From the NCBI GenBank assembly GCA_937139405.1, contig CAKZPV010000051.1, forward strand, positions 1-32,635: a DNA stretch of 32,635 bases. The letters are read 5' to 3'. Under the pieces are notes generated by a model, which was not told the DNA's origin, searched no databases, and was given only the letters and a program-made list of their open reading frames with translations. Below are positions 1 through 10,658 of the stretch, one piece after another. The DNA is from an uncultured Nitrospirota bacterium. GTDB lineage: Bacteria; Nitrospirota; Nitrospiria; Nitrospirales; UBA8639. The first letter of the stretch is position 1; every line of letters begins with the position of its first letter. Made by a program: the position numbers and the translations under genes.

Positions 1-169
1 TCAGTACAAATGAGGCAATTGGATAGTTGCTCCTTTAAGGCATGCCTTGTAGATTGTCTAATGTCTGCTTTGGGTCGATTTGCGACGGTTGGGCTGAAAT
101 TTACAACGTCCGCTTTGGCCGTGAAAACCCTAAGCGTACGATAATTTCCTAATCCTCTATCGTCCCCAT
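1..169 (-). other. possible start of a further leftward gene, frame interrupted, cut by window edge
   Basis: An ATG (167-169) lies 5 nt after a strong Shine-Dalgarno (AAGGAG, 175-180 on the minus strand), as expected for a translation start just after the nuclease-like gene. This frame stops after six codons (MGTIED, TAG at 149-151). A different frame is open from the nuclease stop to the window edge and reads LGNYRTLRVFTAK and onward for about 50 residues, but it has no start codon. One extra base near 150-155 would join the two. I infer a real gene with a frameshift (sequencing error or decay). I do not recognise the product. Chance openness over only 170 nt cannot be excluded. Confidence 0.25.
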
Positions 170-185
170 CTATGCTCCTTTCTTG

Positions 186-899
186 TTAGCTCCCATAGTT
201 TGGGAGTTCTCCTGTACATGCCTGAACTCGATGCCAGAAGTCCTTCAATATCTCTGAAGACTCCTTACATGCGGCCGACCAGGACAACAGACAATTTAAT
301 GAGATCACGCAGAAGCTCCTTTTTTCGGCGAACTGTTTTTCGTTCGGACTCAGCATTGGAGTTTTGCGTTGTTCGAAGACTGTATCCAACGGCCCGTTAT
401 AGAGAAAGACGCCCTTATGAGGGCTTGGATGAGTCGGTAAAGGTTGAATGGCACCTTTTGTTTTGTAGGACCTATTTGGATCTTGCTTTATGTAACCACG
501 TTTCCTAATTTTGTCTTCGCCGGACAGCTCAAACACCCAGTCGTCGAGTTGCCTAAGGTTTTCTTGAGTCGGCCCCACCCCTTTTCTGCCAGATTTCACC
601 TCTATAACCAACGGCATGGAATTTAAAGCGAAAGAAGGTACATCAACAATCCAATCCTCAGCTGTTGAGTTGCGTCCATTGCGAACAATGAGGCGCATAC
701 CTTCTAGTATTAGACGGACTCGAATTTCTAAGGCCCTTCCCCCCAATTGGTAGTCAGATTTAAGATGGACCACTTCCTTCTGAACCAACCCATATATTGC
801 GTCTTCGAACTGCTCATATAGCTTATCGAAACTGCGGACCTTCGAAGCCTCTACCAAAGCCGTAATGGCATCACTGATGCTTTCAGTCTTAGGTGTCAC
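186..899 (-). CDS. uncharacterised PD-(D/E)XK nuclease-like protein
   Basis: This is a 237-residue protein I cannot assign to a named family. Residues 58-102 resemble a PD-(D/E)XK nuclease core: a helix with E58, then acidic D82/D86, then the strand LVIEVK with E100 and K102. It is followed by a helix of the type GPTQENLRQLDDWV that often flanks such cores. The stretch around 140-165 is rich in Pro, Lys and His, and there is no signal peptide or membrane segment. The start is GTG (897-899), with an AAAGGA ribosome site 8 nt upstream. It lies 61 nt downstream of htrA on the same strand. A DNA-cleaving or DNA-binding role is inference from the motif alone, and no methylase or helicase partner is visible on this side. 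Confidence 0.6.
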   Translation of the reverse strand: MTPKTESISDAITALVEASKVRSFDKLYEQFEDAIYGLVQKEVVHLKSDYQLGGRALEIRVRLILEGMRLIVRNGRNSTAEDWIVDVPSFALNSMPLVIEVKSGRKGVGPTQENLRQLDDWVFELSGEDKIRKRGYIKQDPNRSYKTKGAIQPLPTHPSPHKGVFLYNGPLDTVFEQRKTPMLSPNEKQFAEKRSFCVISLNCLLSWSAACKESSEILKDFWHRVQACTGELPNYGS

Positions 900-960
900 C
901 CGAAGAATCCTTTACCCACATGACTAGCATGCATTGCCAAAATCCACTGCCTTTGAAGCA

Positions 961-2334
961 TTACTGCTGAGTTTTGAGGACGATGAAAAACGCGCGGGAT
1001 TTGCGGATGATACGGAGGAGTACGGTTTGCCCAGGCTTGACGTTCTCTAAAACCTCTGAAAATTGCGCGACATTTCTGGTCGCCTGTCGATTCACTTCCG
1101 TGATGAAATCGCCTTCTTGAATGCCTTCTGAATGGGCTAGACCACCGCGTTCGACTTTGGAAACTAAAACTCCAACCGTTTCTTTAAGTTCAAACTCTTT
1201 TGCGAGAGCGGCAGTCAGAGTCTGCACGTCCAATCCTAATTTTACTTCTGATTTTTGGTAGGGGAGAGAAGCCAACGTGGGTTTTTCTGGTCGCTCTGCC
1301 ATAGGTACATGGTACATCATTTCTTTGCCGTCTCGGAGAACCAGGATTTTGGCTTTTTCTCCAGGACCGACTCTCGCAACGAGGCGCGAGAGTTGATTGG
1401 GGGAGTTAACCGGCTGGCCCTCTACCTTAAGGATAATATCGCCAGGCTTAATACCTGCTGCATAGGCCGGATCGTCTTCATAGACTTCGTTGATCAAGAC
1501 ACCTTGGCCTTCCTTGATCCCAAATTGTTTTGAGAGCTCTTTCGTCAAGCCTTGAATGCCTACACCTAGCCATCCTCGAACGACACGACCTTTCGAGACT
1601 AATTGAGCCACGACACGGGAGACCATATCTGCCGGGATAGAAAAGCCAATACCTTGGGCCATATGAATGATGGCGGTATTAATACCGATTACTTCGCCTC
1701 TAAGATTAAATAAAGGACCACCTGAGTTTCCTGGATTAATGGCGGCATCCGTTTGGATAAAGTTTTCATATTTCGACAAGTTTAATCGTTCTCGGCCAAT
1801 GCCGCTAATGACCCCCAAGGTGACTGTTCGGTCTAACCCCATGGGATTACCCACAGCTAGTACCCATTGGCCAACTTTTAATGAAGAGGAATCTCCAAAT
1901 TCCGCAGCCGGCAATTTTCTGTCAGTTTCAATTTTAAGCACGGCTATATCGGTTTCTTTGTCTCGACCAATAATTCTGGCAATTTGATGTGTCTTATCTG
2001 AAAGCCTCACTTCTGCCTCTGTTGTATCTTCACCCACTACATGATTATTGGTCACAATGATGCCGTCGTCTCGAACAATGACCCCTGATCCGCTTCCTTG
2101 TGTGTACGAGCCTTTCCGTTTAAATCCTTGTGAGGAGGTAATTTCTCGAATCGGCGTAATATTCACCACCATTGGCGTAACGCGTTCCGCCAGGCTGGTG
2201 ATGGTATATTGAATTTCTTCTAGAGCCTGAAGACCGCGAAGTTCTTTGTCTTTTGGCGAATTAGACCATGATAGATTTATGCCTAAGCTAACATAAATTA
2301 TTGAAAAAATGGCTATTTTTATTAAAATTTTCAT
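961..2334 (-). CDS. htrA: HtrA/DegP-type periplasmic serine protease with two PDZ domains
   Basis: This is an envelope quality-control protease/chaperone of the DegP/MucD family (457 aa). An N-terminal hydrophobic signal segment (residues about 2-22, after Lys) sends it across the inner membrane. The trypsin-like domain shows the full triad: H98 in TNNHVV, D129 in TDIAVLK and S204 in GNSGGPL. Two PDZ domains follow at about 252-345 (WLGVGIQ, GIKPGDIIL) and 365-450 (GIQEGDFI). The length and architecture are normal for a Do-type protease. It is the ninth gene of the leftward operon from lepA and starts 42 nt after plsY. No separate promoter is obvious in that gap. Degradation of misfolded envelope proteins is the family role. 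Confidence 0.95.
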   Translation of the reverse strand: MKILIKIAIFSIIYVSLGINLSWSNSPKDKELRGLQALEEIQYTITSLAERVTPMVVNITPIREITSSQGFKRKGSYTQGSGSGVIVRDDGIIVTNNHVVGEDTTEAEVRLSDKTHQIARIIGRDKETDIAVLKIETDRKLPAAEFGDSSSLKVGQWVLAVGNPMGLDRTVTLGVISGIGRERLNLSKYENFIQTDAAINPGNSGGPLFNLRGEVIGINTAIIHMAQGIGFSIPADMVSRVVAQLVSKGRVVRGWLGVGIQGLTKELSKQFGIKEGQGVLINEVYEDDPAYAAGIKPGDIILKVEGQPVNSPNQLSRLVARVGPGEKAKILVLRDGKEMMYHVPMAERPEKPTLASLPYQKSEVKLGLDVQTLTAALAKEFELKETVGVLVSKVERGGLAHSEGIQEGDFITEVNRQATRNVAQFSEVLENVKPGQTVLLRIIRKSRAFFIVLKTQQ

Positions 2335-2376
2335 GCACTTTACAAGATATCGTAATGTCGCATAATAAATATTATG

Positions 2377-2973
2377 TTAATTACGGAATAGGCTCATTTT
2401 GGGTTCTGTTCCCTTGACCAGACGAGAAATGTTCTCTGTATGACCATACACAATTAATCCTAAAATACAAAATGAAAAAAGAATGAGTGGGATGTCCCCG
2501 ATGAAAAGGTAGGCCAAAATGGGAAAACTTAAAAATGCCGCCAATGCTCCTCCTGAAGAATAGTGAAAAACCAAGACAGTCCCAATCCATACTCCTAATA
2601 GGCAAAGACCCAGAACCGCTTCAATTCCCAAAACAGAGCCAAGCGCTGTGGCTACTCCTTTACCTCCTTTGAAACCTAAAAATATCGAAAAGATGTGCCC
2701 AAAAACAACCGCAAAACCCATAAGGAGTACCCATACGCTCGACGCTCCAAGACTTTGAGCGACGCCTGTAGCCAATACACCTTTTCCAATATCCCCAATG
2801 AGCGTGAGAATGCCTGCTTTCTTGCCTGAGACTCGAAGCACATTGGTAAACCCAATATTTTTACTCCCCATGGTTCGAGGATCTTGTTTACCTAAGGCTT
2901 TACTGATCAGTAATCCAAATGGAATAGAGCCCAATAAATAGGCTCCCACTATGGCTAGCACATACACGAGCAT
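2377..2973 (-). CDS. plsY: acyl-phosphate:glycerol-3-phosphate acyltransferase PlsY
   Basis: PlsY is an inner-membrane enzyme that moves an acyl group from acyl-phosphate to glycerol-3-phosphate, giving lysophosphatidic acid, the first step of phospholipid synthesis. The 198-residue protein has about five hydrophobic segments and the family motifs: GSIPFGLL near the N-terminus, then DPRTMGSKNIGFTNVLR with GDIGKG about 25 residues later, and the glycine-rich loop GFKGGKGVAT. Length is normal. It lies 22 nt downstream of pgsA, another phospholipid gene, in the lepA-htrA operon. Its acyl-phosphate supplier PlsX is not in this window. Confidence 0.95.
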   Translation of the reverse strand: MLVYVLAIVGAYLLGSIPFGLLISKALGKQDPRTMGSKNIGFTNVLRVSGKKAGILTLIGDIGKGVLATGVAQSLGASSVWVLLMGFAVVFGHIFSIFLGFKGGKGVATALGSVLGIEAVLGLCLLGVWIGTVLVFHYSSGGALAAFLSFPILAYLFIGDIPLILFSFCILGLIVYGHTENISRLVKGTEPKMSLFRN

Positions 2974-2995
2974 TTGATTGTCTTGAAGGACTAGC

Positions 2996-3628
2996 TTACC
3001 AATATTGAGGGCTAATTTTTTTGAAGATAAGGATGAGATAACGCCAGCCGGAAACCAATGACAATACTAGCGCCATATAGAGGAGAATGATACCAAGTAA
3101 GGAAAGAGTATTCTGCCATTCAGGCCAAGCACCTTGGAGTATGAGACACAGAATTCCACCAATTTGACCAACCACTTTAAATTTTCCTAGTGAATCGGCT
3201 GGAACGATAAACCCTTCTTTGGCAGCAACAGCTCTGGCACCTGTCACAATGAGCTCTCGTGCAATCATCACGATGGCCAACCACACGGCGACTTGTTGAA
3301 CTTGGACCAGAAGGATCAAGCCCGAGGCGACCAAGAGTTTATCAGCCACAGGGTCAAGTAATTTCCCAAGGTTAGTAATTTGTCCACTTCGACGTGCTAA
3401 ATAACCATCTAAAAAATCAGTGAAAGCGGCAGCGGCAAAGACAAGTCCTGCCCATAGGGCGCGTTCTGGCGTTGGCTCTAAATACAACCAGACAAAAACA
3501 GGAATGAGCAGAATACGCAGAAGGGTAATAGAATTAGGAAGATTCAGACTTGATTCCCCTTCTCCTAATCTCGGGTTAGTTTTGGCTTTGATCGTGTCTG
3601 CCGAATTCATATGTTTAGGTTTAAGCAA
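2996..3628 (-). CDS. pgsA: CDP-diacylglycerol-glycerol-3-phosphate 3-phosphatidyltransferase
   Basis: PgsA makes phosphatidylglycerol-phosphate from CDP-diacylglycerol and glycerol-3-phosphate in the inner membrane. The CDP-alcohol phosphatidyltransferase signature is complete: D71-FL-DG75-YL-AR79, then G88, D92 and D96 with the required spacing. Four to five further hydrophobic segments follow. The 210-residue length includes a polar N-terminal extension of about 28 residues before SITLLRILLIPVF. Internal Met7 (position 3610) is an alternative start, so the exact N-terminus is uncertain. It begins 4 nt after the kdsA stop, which suggests translational coupling. PgsA rather than phosphatidylserine or cardiolipin synthase is supported by length and by the PNSITLLRI start typical of PgsA. 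Confidence 0.94.
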   Translation of the reverse strand: MLKPKHMNSADTIKAKTNPRLGEGESSLNLPNSITLLRILLIPVFVWLYLEPTPERALWAGLVFAAAAFTDFLDGYLARRSGQITNLGKLLDPVADKLLVASGLILLVQVQQVAVWLAIVMIARELIVTGARAVAAKEGFIVPADSLGKFKVVGQIGGILCLILQGAWPEWQNTLSLLGIILLYMALVLSLVSGWRYLILIFKKISPQYW

Positions 3629-3632
3629 AAAG

Positions 3633-4481
3633 TTAAGTTAATGAGGGAAAATCGCCTTTTCTGGAAACTTCCCAAATCACTTGAAGTTGAAGAAGTAATC
3701 CTCGGAGTTCTTGTAACCGTACCATATTAGGACCATCAGATAACGCTTCTTCAGGTTGAGGATGAACTTCCATGAAAAAGCCATCACACCCGACGGCAGC
3801 AGCAGCTCTGGCTAATGGGGCAACAAATTCTCGTTGGCCTGACGAACAGGTTCCTCCCCCACCAGGTAATTGCACACTATGTGTCGCATCAAAGATTACT
3901 GGATACCCAAGATTTCGCATAACAGGCAATGAACGCATATCCACGACAAGATTTTGATAGCCAAAACTGGCACCTCGTTCGGTAAGGCAAATACTTTTGG
4001 TGCCGGCTTCTTCTAATTTTTTGACGACATTACTCATGTCCCATGGTGACAAAAACTGGCCTTTTTTTACATTCACCACACAGCCAGATTTGGCAGCAGC
4101 GCTGAGCAAATCGGTTTGTCGACAGAGAAAGGCTGGAATCTGTAAAACATCCACAATATCTGCCACTGCTGCCACATCTTGCACTTCGTGGATATCCGTG
4201 AGAATCGGCACACCAATTTCTTTTTTAACCTTGCTGAGGATTTGTAACCCAGCTTCAAGGCCTAATCCTCGAAACGATGAAATTGATGTCCGATTGGCCT
4301 TATCATAGGATGCCTTAAAGATATAAGGAATTTTCAACTCTTGGGCAATGCTCGCAATGGCTGCGGCCGTTTCTAAGACGATAGCTTCGTTTTCAATCAC
4401 ACAGGGACCTGCAATCAATATATGCGGAGAGTCACCGCCTACCGGAATGGAGCCTATATGGACGATGTTAGAAGGCGGCAT
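3633..4481 (-). CDS. kdsA: 3-deoxy-8-phosphooctulonate synthase KdsA (metal-dependent type)
   Basis: KdsA condenses phosphoenolpyruvate with arabinose-5-phosphate to Kdo-8-phosphate, a committed step in making the LPS inner core. Visible motifs are IAGPCVIE, the segment [52 protein letters not shown] and [16 protein letters not shown]27 in GPC marks the metal-dependent class; E. coli-type enzymes carry Asn there. The frame could start at 4604, but that overlaps the end of pyrG and adds 41 residues that do not resemble KdsA. ATG 4481, 16 nt after the pyrG stop, gives 282 aa, which is normal for the family. The ribosome site is weak. The neighbours pyrG and kdsB belong to the same Kdo route. 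Confidence 0.95.
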   Translation of the reverse strand: MPPSNIVHIGSIPVGGDSPHILIAGPCVIENEAIVLETAAAIASIAQELKIPYIFKASYDKANRTSISSFRGLGLEAGLQILSKVKKEIGVPILTDIHEVQDVAAVADIVDVLQIPAFLCRQTDLLSAAAKSGCVVNVKKGQFLSPWDMSNVVKKLEEAGTKSICLTERGASFGYQNLVVDMRSLPVMRNLGYPVIFDATHSVQLPGGGGTCSSGQREFVAPLARAAAAVGCDGFFMEVHPQPEEALSDGPNMVRLQELRGLLLQLQVIWEVSRKGDFPSLT

Positions 4482-4497
4482 GAGCAAATCCGGTCGG

Positions 4498-6102
<1,605 letters not shown>

Positions 6103-6213
6103 TCAGATAAGGGTAGCATTGGTAAAAATGTGGACGACCCAAGACTTCACCATATTTTTCTCTCTCTTTTCAAGCCTCTGAATAACTCACACATTCGTGC
6201 TCATCGCCATTTC

Positions 6214-6945
6214 CTATTTCCTGAGTAGAAAGGATTCTGCCATAGCCAAATCTTCTGGCGTATCGATGCGAAGAGACTCATGTTCGGTCTCCCAGACCAT
6301 GATTGGCATGCCATGCTCTAAGGCTCGCAACTGTTCTAATTTTTCGGCTTCTTCAAGGCTTCCACTGGGAAGTTCGCTGAATTGTTGTAAGGCAGATTTT
6401 TTAAAAATATAAATCCCCAAATGCATCCAGGCGGCAGTGTCAATCCCAGTAGGTATGCCGTCTCGCCAACATGGCACGGGACTACGAGAAAAATAGAGTG
6501 CCCGTCCTTGATCGTCTGTGACAACTTTTACAATCGAAGGGTTCCCTCGATCTTCTTGCTGGAGAATCTTCCGTTTTAATGTTCCAATACCTATACCGGA
6601 GCTCAAAAATGGCTCAATCAGATCACTCAGCAAACCAGGATGGAGGAGGACTTCATCGGCCTGAAGATTTACGACATAATCATAGGACAGTTGCGTGGCG
6701 ACTTTCGCGACCCGATCTGTCCCTGTCCGACATGGTTCAGTGACTAAGCAGACTTCTCCTCCGAAGTTTTTTACCGTTTGCGAAATAGCATCATGGTCTG
6801 TGACAACCAAGATTTGTCCAACCTGTGGAACGTGCATGACCGCTTCATACACATGCTGAATGAGTGACTTTCCCGCTAAATTCGCCAGTGGCTTACCAGG
6901 AAACCTTGAAGATCCCTGACGAGCCGGAATACAGATACTCACCAT
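6214..6945 (-). CDS. kdsB: 3-deoxy-manno-octulosonate cytidylyltransferase (CMP-Kdo synthetase)
   Basis: KdsB activates Kdo with CTP to CMP-Kdo for transfer onto lipid A. The nucleotide-binding start IPARQGSSRFPGKPLA is complete, followed by TGTDRVAKVA and YSRSPVP-like FSRSPVPCWRDG, and the C-terminal segment LEQLRALEHG matches the family. The usual NVQGDEP loop reads NLQADEV here, a mild departure. Start choice: the frame extends to 7026 inside rfaE1, but family members begin a few residues before IPAR. ATG 6945 lies 4 nt after the rfaE1 stop and gives 243 aa; ATG 6963 is an alternative. Neither has a good Shine-Dalgarno, so coupling to rfaE1 translation is likely. Confidence 0.94.
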   Translation of the reverse strand: MVSICIPARQGSSRFPGKPLANLAGKSLIQHVYEAVMHVPQVGQILVVTDHDAISQTVKNFGGEVCLVTEPCRTGTDRVAKVATQLSYDYVVNLQADEVLLHPGLLSDLIEPFLSSGIGIGTLKRKILQQEDRGNPSIVKVVTDDQGRALYFSRSPVPCWRDGIPTGIDTAAWMHLGIYIFKKSALQQFSELPSGSLEEAEKLEQLRALEHGMPIMVWETEHESLRIDTPEDLAMAESFLLRK

Positions 6946-6949
6946 AGAT

Positions 6950-7963
6950 TCAGCCGTTGTCATGCGTGAAAACATCTTGAAGTTGCGACCGCGTAACCGT
7001 TGCCGTACCCACCATCCCCACGACAATTCCTGCGGCTTGATTCGCTAATAATGCCGCATCTGCAATAGGAGCCTTAGCACTTAAGGCTAAGGCCAAAGTG
7101 CTCACAACGGTATCGCCCGCACCAGTCACATCATATACTTGGCGAGCGACAGCGGGAATGGTCCACGAATGGCCATTTTTTTCAAAAATGCTCATCCCCT
7201 CTTCTCCTCTGGTCACCACAACCGCTTGGCATTGCAAGCTTTGTTGGAGCGCGCGACCAATCTGTGTAATAGAGATATGTTGAGTCGGAAGGAAACCCGC
7301 CCCTTGTTTGGCTTCGAGGTAATTAGGGGTAATAACCGTCACTCCAGAATAATACGGCATATGCTCAACTTTTGGGTCAACAATGATAGGGACGCCATGG
7401 GCAGTGGCTCGCTTTTGAATCTGATGCATCAGTTCTTCGGTAATAAGACCTTTCGCATAGTCGGAAACTACGATGCAGGAAAGATCATGAAGCCGTGAAT
7501 TGACATGCTGAATGACTTTGCGCTCAATAGACTTCGAGATTTGCTCCCGTTGCTCAACATCAAAGCGAACAATTTGTTGATTGTGAGCAATAACCCTGGC
7601 CTTTTTAATTGTTGGGCGACTTTTGTCGATGAAAATTCCTAGCCCCTCCTTGGAAATTTTTCGAATGTCTTTTAATATTTGTTTTCCGTAGGGATCATCG
7701 CCAACTACACCACAGAGTTCAACCTGACCACCCAAAGTAGCAATATTATGATAGACATTCGCCGCTCCTCCCATGCGATATGATTCAGAGTTCACATGAA
7801 CCACCGGCACGGGCGCCTCAGGAGAAACTCGATTAACCGTCCCCCAAATATAGTGATCGAGAATAAGATCGCCAAGTACTAATATTTTTGTTTTTGAAAA
7901 GCGGGACAGGTAGGTCTTGAGTTTTCGAGAGGAAAGAGCTGGAACAGATAACGCGTTTTTCAT
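6950..7963 (-). CDS. rfaE1: D-glycero-beta-D-manno-heptose-7-phosphate kinase
   Basis: This PfkB-family sugar kinase phosphorylates heptose-7-phosphate at C1 on the way to ADP-heptose for the LPS inner core. The 337-residue protein shows GDLILDHYIWG (31-41), RVSPEAPVPVV (45-55), the sugar-binding GGAANV (65-70), NPNY-like ITPNYLEAKQG, TRGEEGM (251-257) and the catalytic GAGDT with D284. It corresponds to the N-terminal half of the fused HldE. The adenylyltransferase half is absent here and must be encoded separately if the pathway is complete. It lies 50 nt downstream of lepB and almost touches kdsB, grouping heptose and Kdo precursor synthesis. Confidence 0.94.
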   Translation of the reverse strand: MKNALSVPALSSRKLKTYLSRFSKTKILVLGDLILDHYIWGTVNRVSPEAPVPVVHVNSESYRMGGAANVYHNIATLGGQVELCGVVGDDPYGKQILKDIRKISKEGLGIFIDKSRPTIKKARVIAHNQQIVRFDVEQREQISKSIERKVIQHVNSRLHDLSCIVVSDYAKGLITEELMHQIQKRATAHGVPIIVDPKVEHMPYYSGVTVITPNYLEAKQGAGFLPTQHISITQIGRALQQSLQCQAVVVTRGEEGMSIFEKNGHSWTIPAVARQVYDVTGAGDTVVSTLALALSAKAPIADAALLANQAAGIVVGMVGTATVTRSQLQDVFTHDNG

Positions 7964-8013
7964 TGAAGAGTACGATCAAAAAAAGCTCGGCTCAATCAGC
8001 AGGAACATGTCTC

Positions 8014-8766
8014 TCATTCAATAGTTTTTCCGATTCGATTCCACCGAACCCAATCAGTCCATGAGCCTTGCCCATTCCATGACCAATAGACTAAAAAGGC
8101 GCGGCCCTTAATTTTATCCATTTTCACAAACCCCCAAAACCGGCTATCAAGGCTCTGATCTCGATTGTCGCCCATCACAAAATACGAGTCTGTGGGGACT
8201 GTGATCGGGCCAAAATTATCGCGCGGATTTATTCGACCATCAATAATTCCTGGATCGACTCTTTGGGTAAAATCTTTGTCAATAAAAAGCTCTCCATTGA
8301 CAAGAACAGTTTTATTGCGAATTTCAATAACATCACCAGGGGTCCCGATGAGGCGTTTAATGAAATCTTTATTTTCATCCTCAGGATATCGAAACACAAT
8401 GACATCTCCACGTTGTGGAGGATCAAAATCTAGGACAATGTTGGAAGAGAAGCAAGTAACCGGTGGGAACGCCATTTGAAATTCACAGTCCTTCGGCAAT
8501 TGAATACCATAGGCGAGTTTCGAAACCAGAATATGGTCGCCAATGAGCAACGTGGGGATCATGGACCCAGAGGGAATTTTAAAGGCTTGGACGACAAAAA
8601 CCCTGATAGTGAGAGCTAAGATAATGGCGATAATCAGGGCTTCGGCATATTCACGAAAAATGGATTTTGTAGAAGAGGTGTTATCTGACTTTACGGATGG
8701 CTCGGAAGTTGGCTTCTCAAGACTCGTCTCTGCTGGTTCTGTAGGCTGTGATTCTTGTTGTGACAT
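8014..8766 (-). CDS. lepB: signal peptidase I
   Basis: Signal peptidase I is an inner-membrane serine protease that removes signal peptides from exported proteins. A polar 35-residue Ser/Thr/Pro/Glu-rich tail precedes one transmembrane helix (about 40-60). The Ser/Lys dyad is S68 in IPSGSMIPTL and K137 in FIKRLIGTPGD. Box E is GDNRDQSLDSRFWG near the C-terminus. Cys94 and Cys105, in the insert before the RGDVIVF segment, could form a disulfide (inference). At 250 aa it is normal for a single-spanning family member. It begins 7 nt after the lepA stop, the classic lepA-lepB pairing, and the two are probably co-translated. Confidence 0.96.
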   Translation of the reverse strand: MSQQESQPTEPAETSLEKPTSEPSVKSDNTSSTKSIFREYAEALIIAIILALTIRVFVVQAFKIPSGSMIPTLLIGDHILVSKLAYGIQLPKDCEFQMAFPPVTCFSSNIVLDFDPPQRGDVIVFRYPEDENKDFIKRLIGTPGDVIEIRNKTVLVNGELFIDKDFTQRVDPGIIDGRINPRDNFGPITVPTDSYFVMGDNRDQSLDSRFWGFVKMDKIKGRAFLVYWSWNGQGSWTDWVRWNRIGKTIE

Positions 8767-8773
8767 CAGCAGT

Positions 8774-10588
8774 TTAACTCGGGTCCGTCTTCAGAATGGC
8801 AAGAAATGCTTCTTGAGGAACTTCGACACGCCCAATTTGCTTCATACGTTTTTTCCCTTCCTTTTGCTTCTCCCATAACTTTCGTTTTCGAGAAATATCC
8901 CCACCGTAACATTTAGCGGTCACATTTTTCTTGATAGCCCCAATGGTTTCTCTGGCAATGACCCGCTTTCCAATGGCTGCTTGTATGGCAATTTCAAACA
9001 TTTGCTTCGGAATAAGTTCTTTCATTTTCTCTGCTAATTGCCGCCCACGATTGACAACTTTGTCTTTATGAGCAATCATGGACAACGCATCAACTGTTTC
9101 TCCATTGAGCAAGAGATCCAGTTTTTCCAACTCGGATTTTCGATAGCCCAACAATTCATAGTCTAAGGAGGCATAGCCCTGGGTCCGTGATTTCAAACGA
9201 TCATAAAAGTCTAACACAATTTCATTTAAAGGCAGTTCATACGTCAGCATGGCTCGAGTTGGATCCAAATAGGTTAAGCCGACTTGAATGCCTCGACGTT
9301 CCTGGCACAGTTGCAAAATATTGCCAATATATCCTTCGGGCACAATGATTGTGGCTTTGATAAATGGTTCTTCTATGCGTTCAATTCGAGAAGGGTCAGG
9401 GAGTTTCGAAGGATTATCAATGTCGATCAACTCACCGGTAATGGAATGTACCCGATAGACAACAGTTGGCGCGGTGCTAATCAGATCAAGTGAATATTCT
9501 CGCTCTAAGCGCTCTCGAATAATTTCCATGTGGAGTAAGCCTAAAAATCCACATCGAAAACCGAAACCCAACGCTAATGAAGTTTCTGGTTCATAGACAA
9601 ATGAGGAATCATTTAGCTGTAATTTTTCTAACGAATCACGGAGATCCTCAAATTTGGCATTGTCTGTCGTATAGAGACCGCAAAACACAACAGGCTTTAC
9701 ATCTCGATAGCCAGGTAATGGCTCGGACGTGGGGTGCTTAGGGTCTGTAATCGTGTCTCCAATTTTCGTGTCGGACAGTTCCTTCATTCCTGCGCAAATA
9801 TACCCCACCTCCCCAGGGCCCAATTGGGGGACTTTCATTCGCTTGGGAGAAAACGTGCCAACTTCCAACACTTCAAATTCTCGTCCCGATGACATCATTT
9901 TGATCATCATATTTTTGCAAATCACTCCATCCACGACCCGAAGTAACACAATGGCTCCTTGATAGTTGTCAAACCACGAATCAAAAATCAAGGCTTTTAA
10001 GGGTTCATCCGTCGAACCGGTTGGAGCAGGGATAATCTCGACTAACCCTTCAAGGATTTCTTGGACTCCCCGCCCATCTTTTGCGCTCACGAGAAAGGCT
10101 TCATGCTCAGTCAGTCCTAACACATCACGAATTTGGGTTCTCACACCTTCAACATCTGCACTAGCTAAATCAATTTTATTAATGACAGGAATGATGACTA
10201 AATTGTTCGCAATGGCTAAATAGGCATTCGCGATCGTTTGGGCTTCAACTCCTTGCGTGGCATCAATTAATAAGAGTGCGCCCTCACAGGCGGCTAGACT
10301 CCTGGAAACTTCATAGGCAAAATCAACATGCCCAGGCGTATCAATTAAATTAAAGAGATAGGTCTCCCCTTTTGACGTTTGAAACTGAGTAGTCACAGCA
10401 TGGGCTTTTATGGTAATTCCCCGTTCCCGCTCCAAATCCATGTCATCGAGATATTGAGCACGAAATTCACGTTGAGAAACAGCTCCAGTCATCTCCAAAA
10501 ACCGATCGGCCAACGTGGATTTGCCGTGGTCAATGTGGGCAATAATAGAGAAATTTCGTATGTGGGTTTGCGGGAAGGTCTTACGCAT
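8774..10588 (-). CDS. lepA: elongation factor 4 (LepA), ribosomal GTPase
   Basis: LepA/EF4 is a translation GTPase that binds ribosomes and affects initiation and elongation under stress. The P-loop AHIDHGKST is at residues 17-25; switch and G3/G4 motifs [20 protein letters not shown] and NKIDLA follow. The LepA-specific C-terminal domain ends with the Lys-rich [18 protein letters not shown] and [10 protein letters not shown], so it is LepA and not EF-G. At 604 aa it is full length. The only possible start near the conserved [13 protein letters not shown] is ATG 10588. A near-consensus promoter ends only a few bases upstream, making lepA the first gene of the leftward operon with a very short leader. 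Confidence 0.97.
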   Translation of the reverse strand: MRKTFPQTHIRNFSIIAHIDHGKSTLADRFLEMTGAVSQREFRAQYLDDMDLERERGITIKAHAVTTQFQTSKGETYLFNLIDTPGHVDFAYEVSRSLAACEGALLLIDATQGVEAQTIANAYLAIANNLVIIPVINKIDLASADVEGVRTQIRDVLGLTEHEAFLVSAKDGRGVQEILEGLVEIIPAPTGSTDEPLKALIFDSWFDNYQGAIVLLRVVDGVICKNMMIKMMSSGREFEVLEVGTFSPKRMKVPQLGPGEVGYICAGMKELSDTKIGDTITDPKHPTSEPLPGYRDVKPVVFCGLYTTDNAKFEDLRDSLEKLQLNDSSFVYEPETSLALGFGFRCGFLGLLHMEIIRERLEREYSLDLISTAPTVVYRVHSITGELIDIDNPSKLPDPSRIERIEEPFIKATIIVPEGYIGNILQLCQERRGIQVGLTYLDPTRAMLTYELPLNEIVLDFYDRLKSRTQGYASLDYELLGYRKSELEKLDLLLNGETVDALSMIAHKDKVVNRGRQLAEKMKELIPKQMFEIAIQAAIGKRVIARETIGAIKKNVTAKCYGGDISRKRKLWEKQKEGKKRMKQIGRVEVPQEAFLAILKTDPS

Positions 10589-10602
10589 TCGAAGTGTCAG
10601 TG

Positions 10603-10631
10603 ATTGTAATGAGGCTCTAAAAGCTTGTCAA
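10603..10631 (-). promoter_or_regulatory. sigma-70-type promoter for lepA operon
   Basis: On the minus strand, TTGACA (10626-10631) and TACAAT (10603-10608) are separated by exactly 17 bp. This matches the housekeeping -35/-10 consensus at 11 of 12 bases. Transcription would begin near 10596, leaving only about 8 nt before the lepA ATG at 10588. No transcript data are available; the call rests on the sequence match and position. Confidence 0.8.
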
Positions 10632-10658
10632 AATTAATCATGTATCTTTGAGAAACAT

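Noticed and set aside
2381-2605. A 74-residue minus-strand frame inside plsY
   Set aside because: It is a shadow of plsY; the plsY frame has all family motifs.
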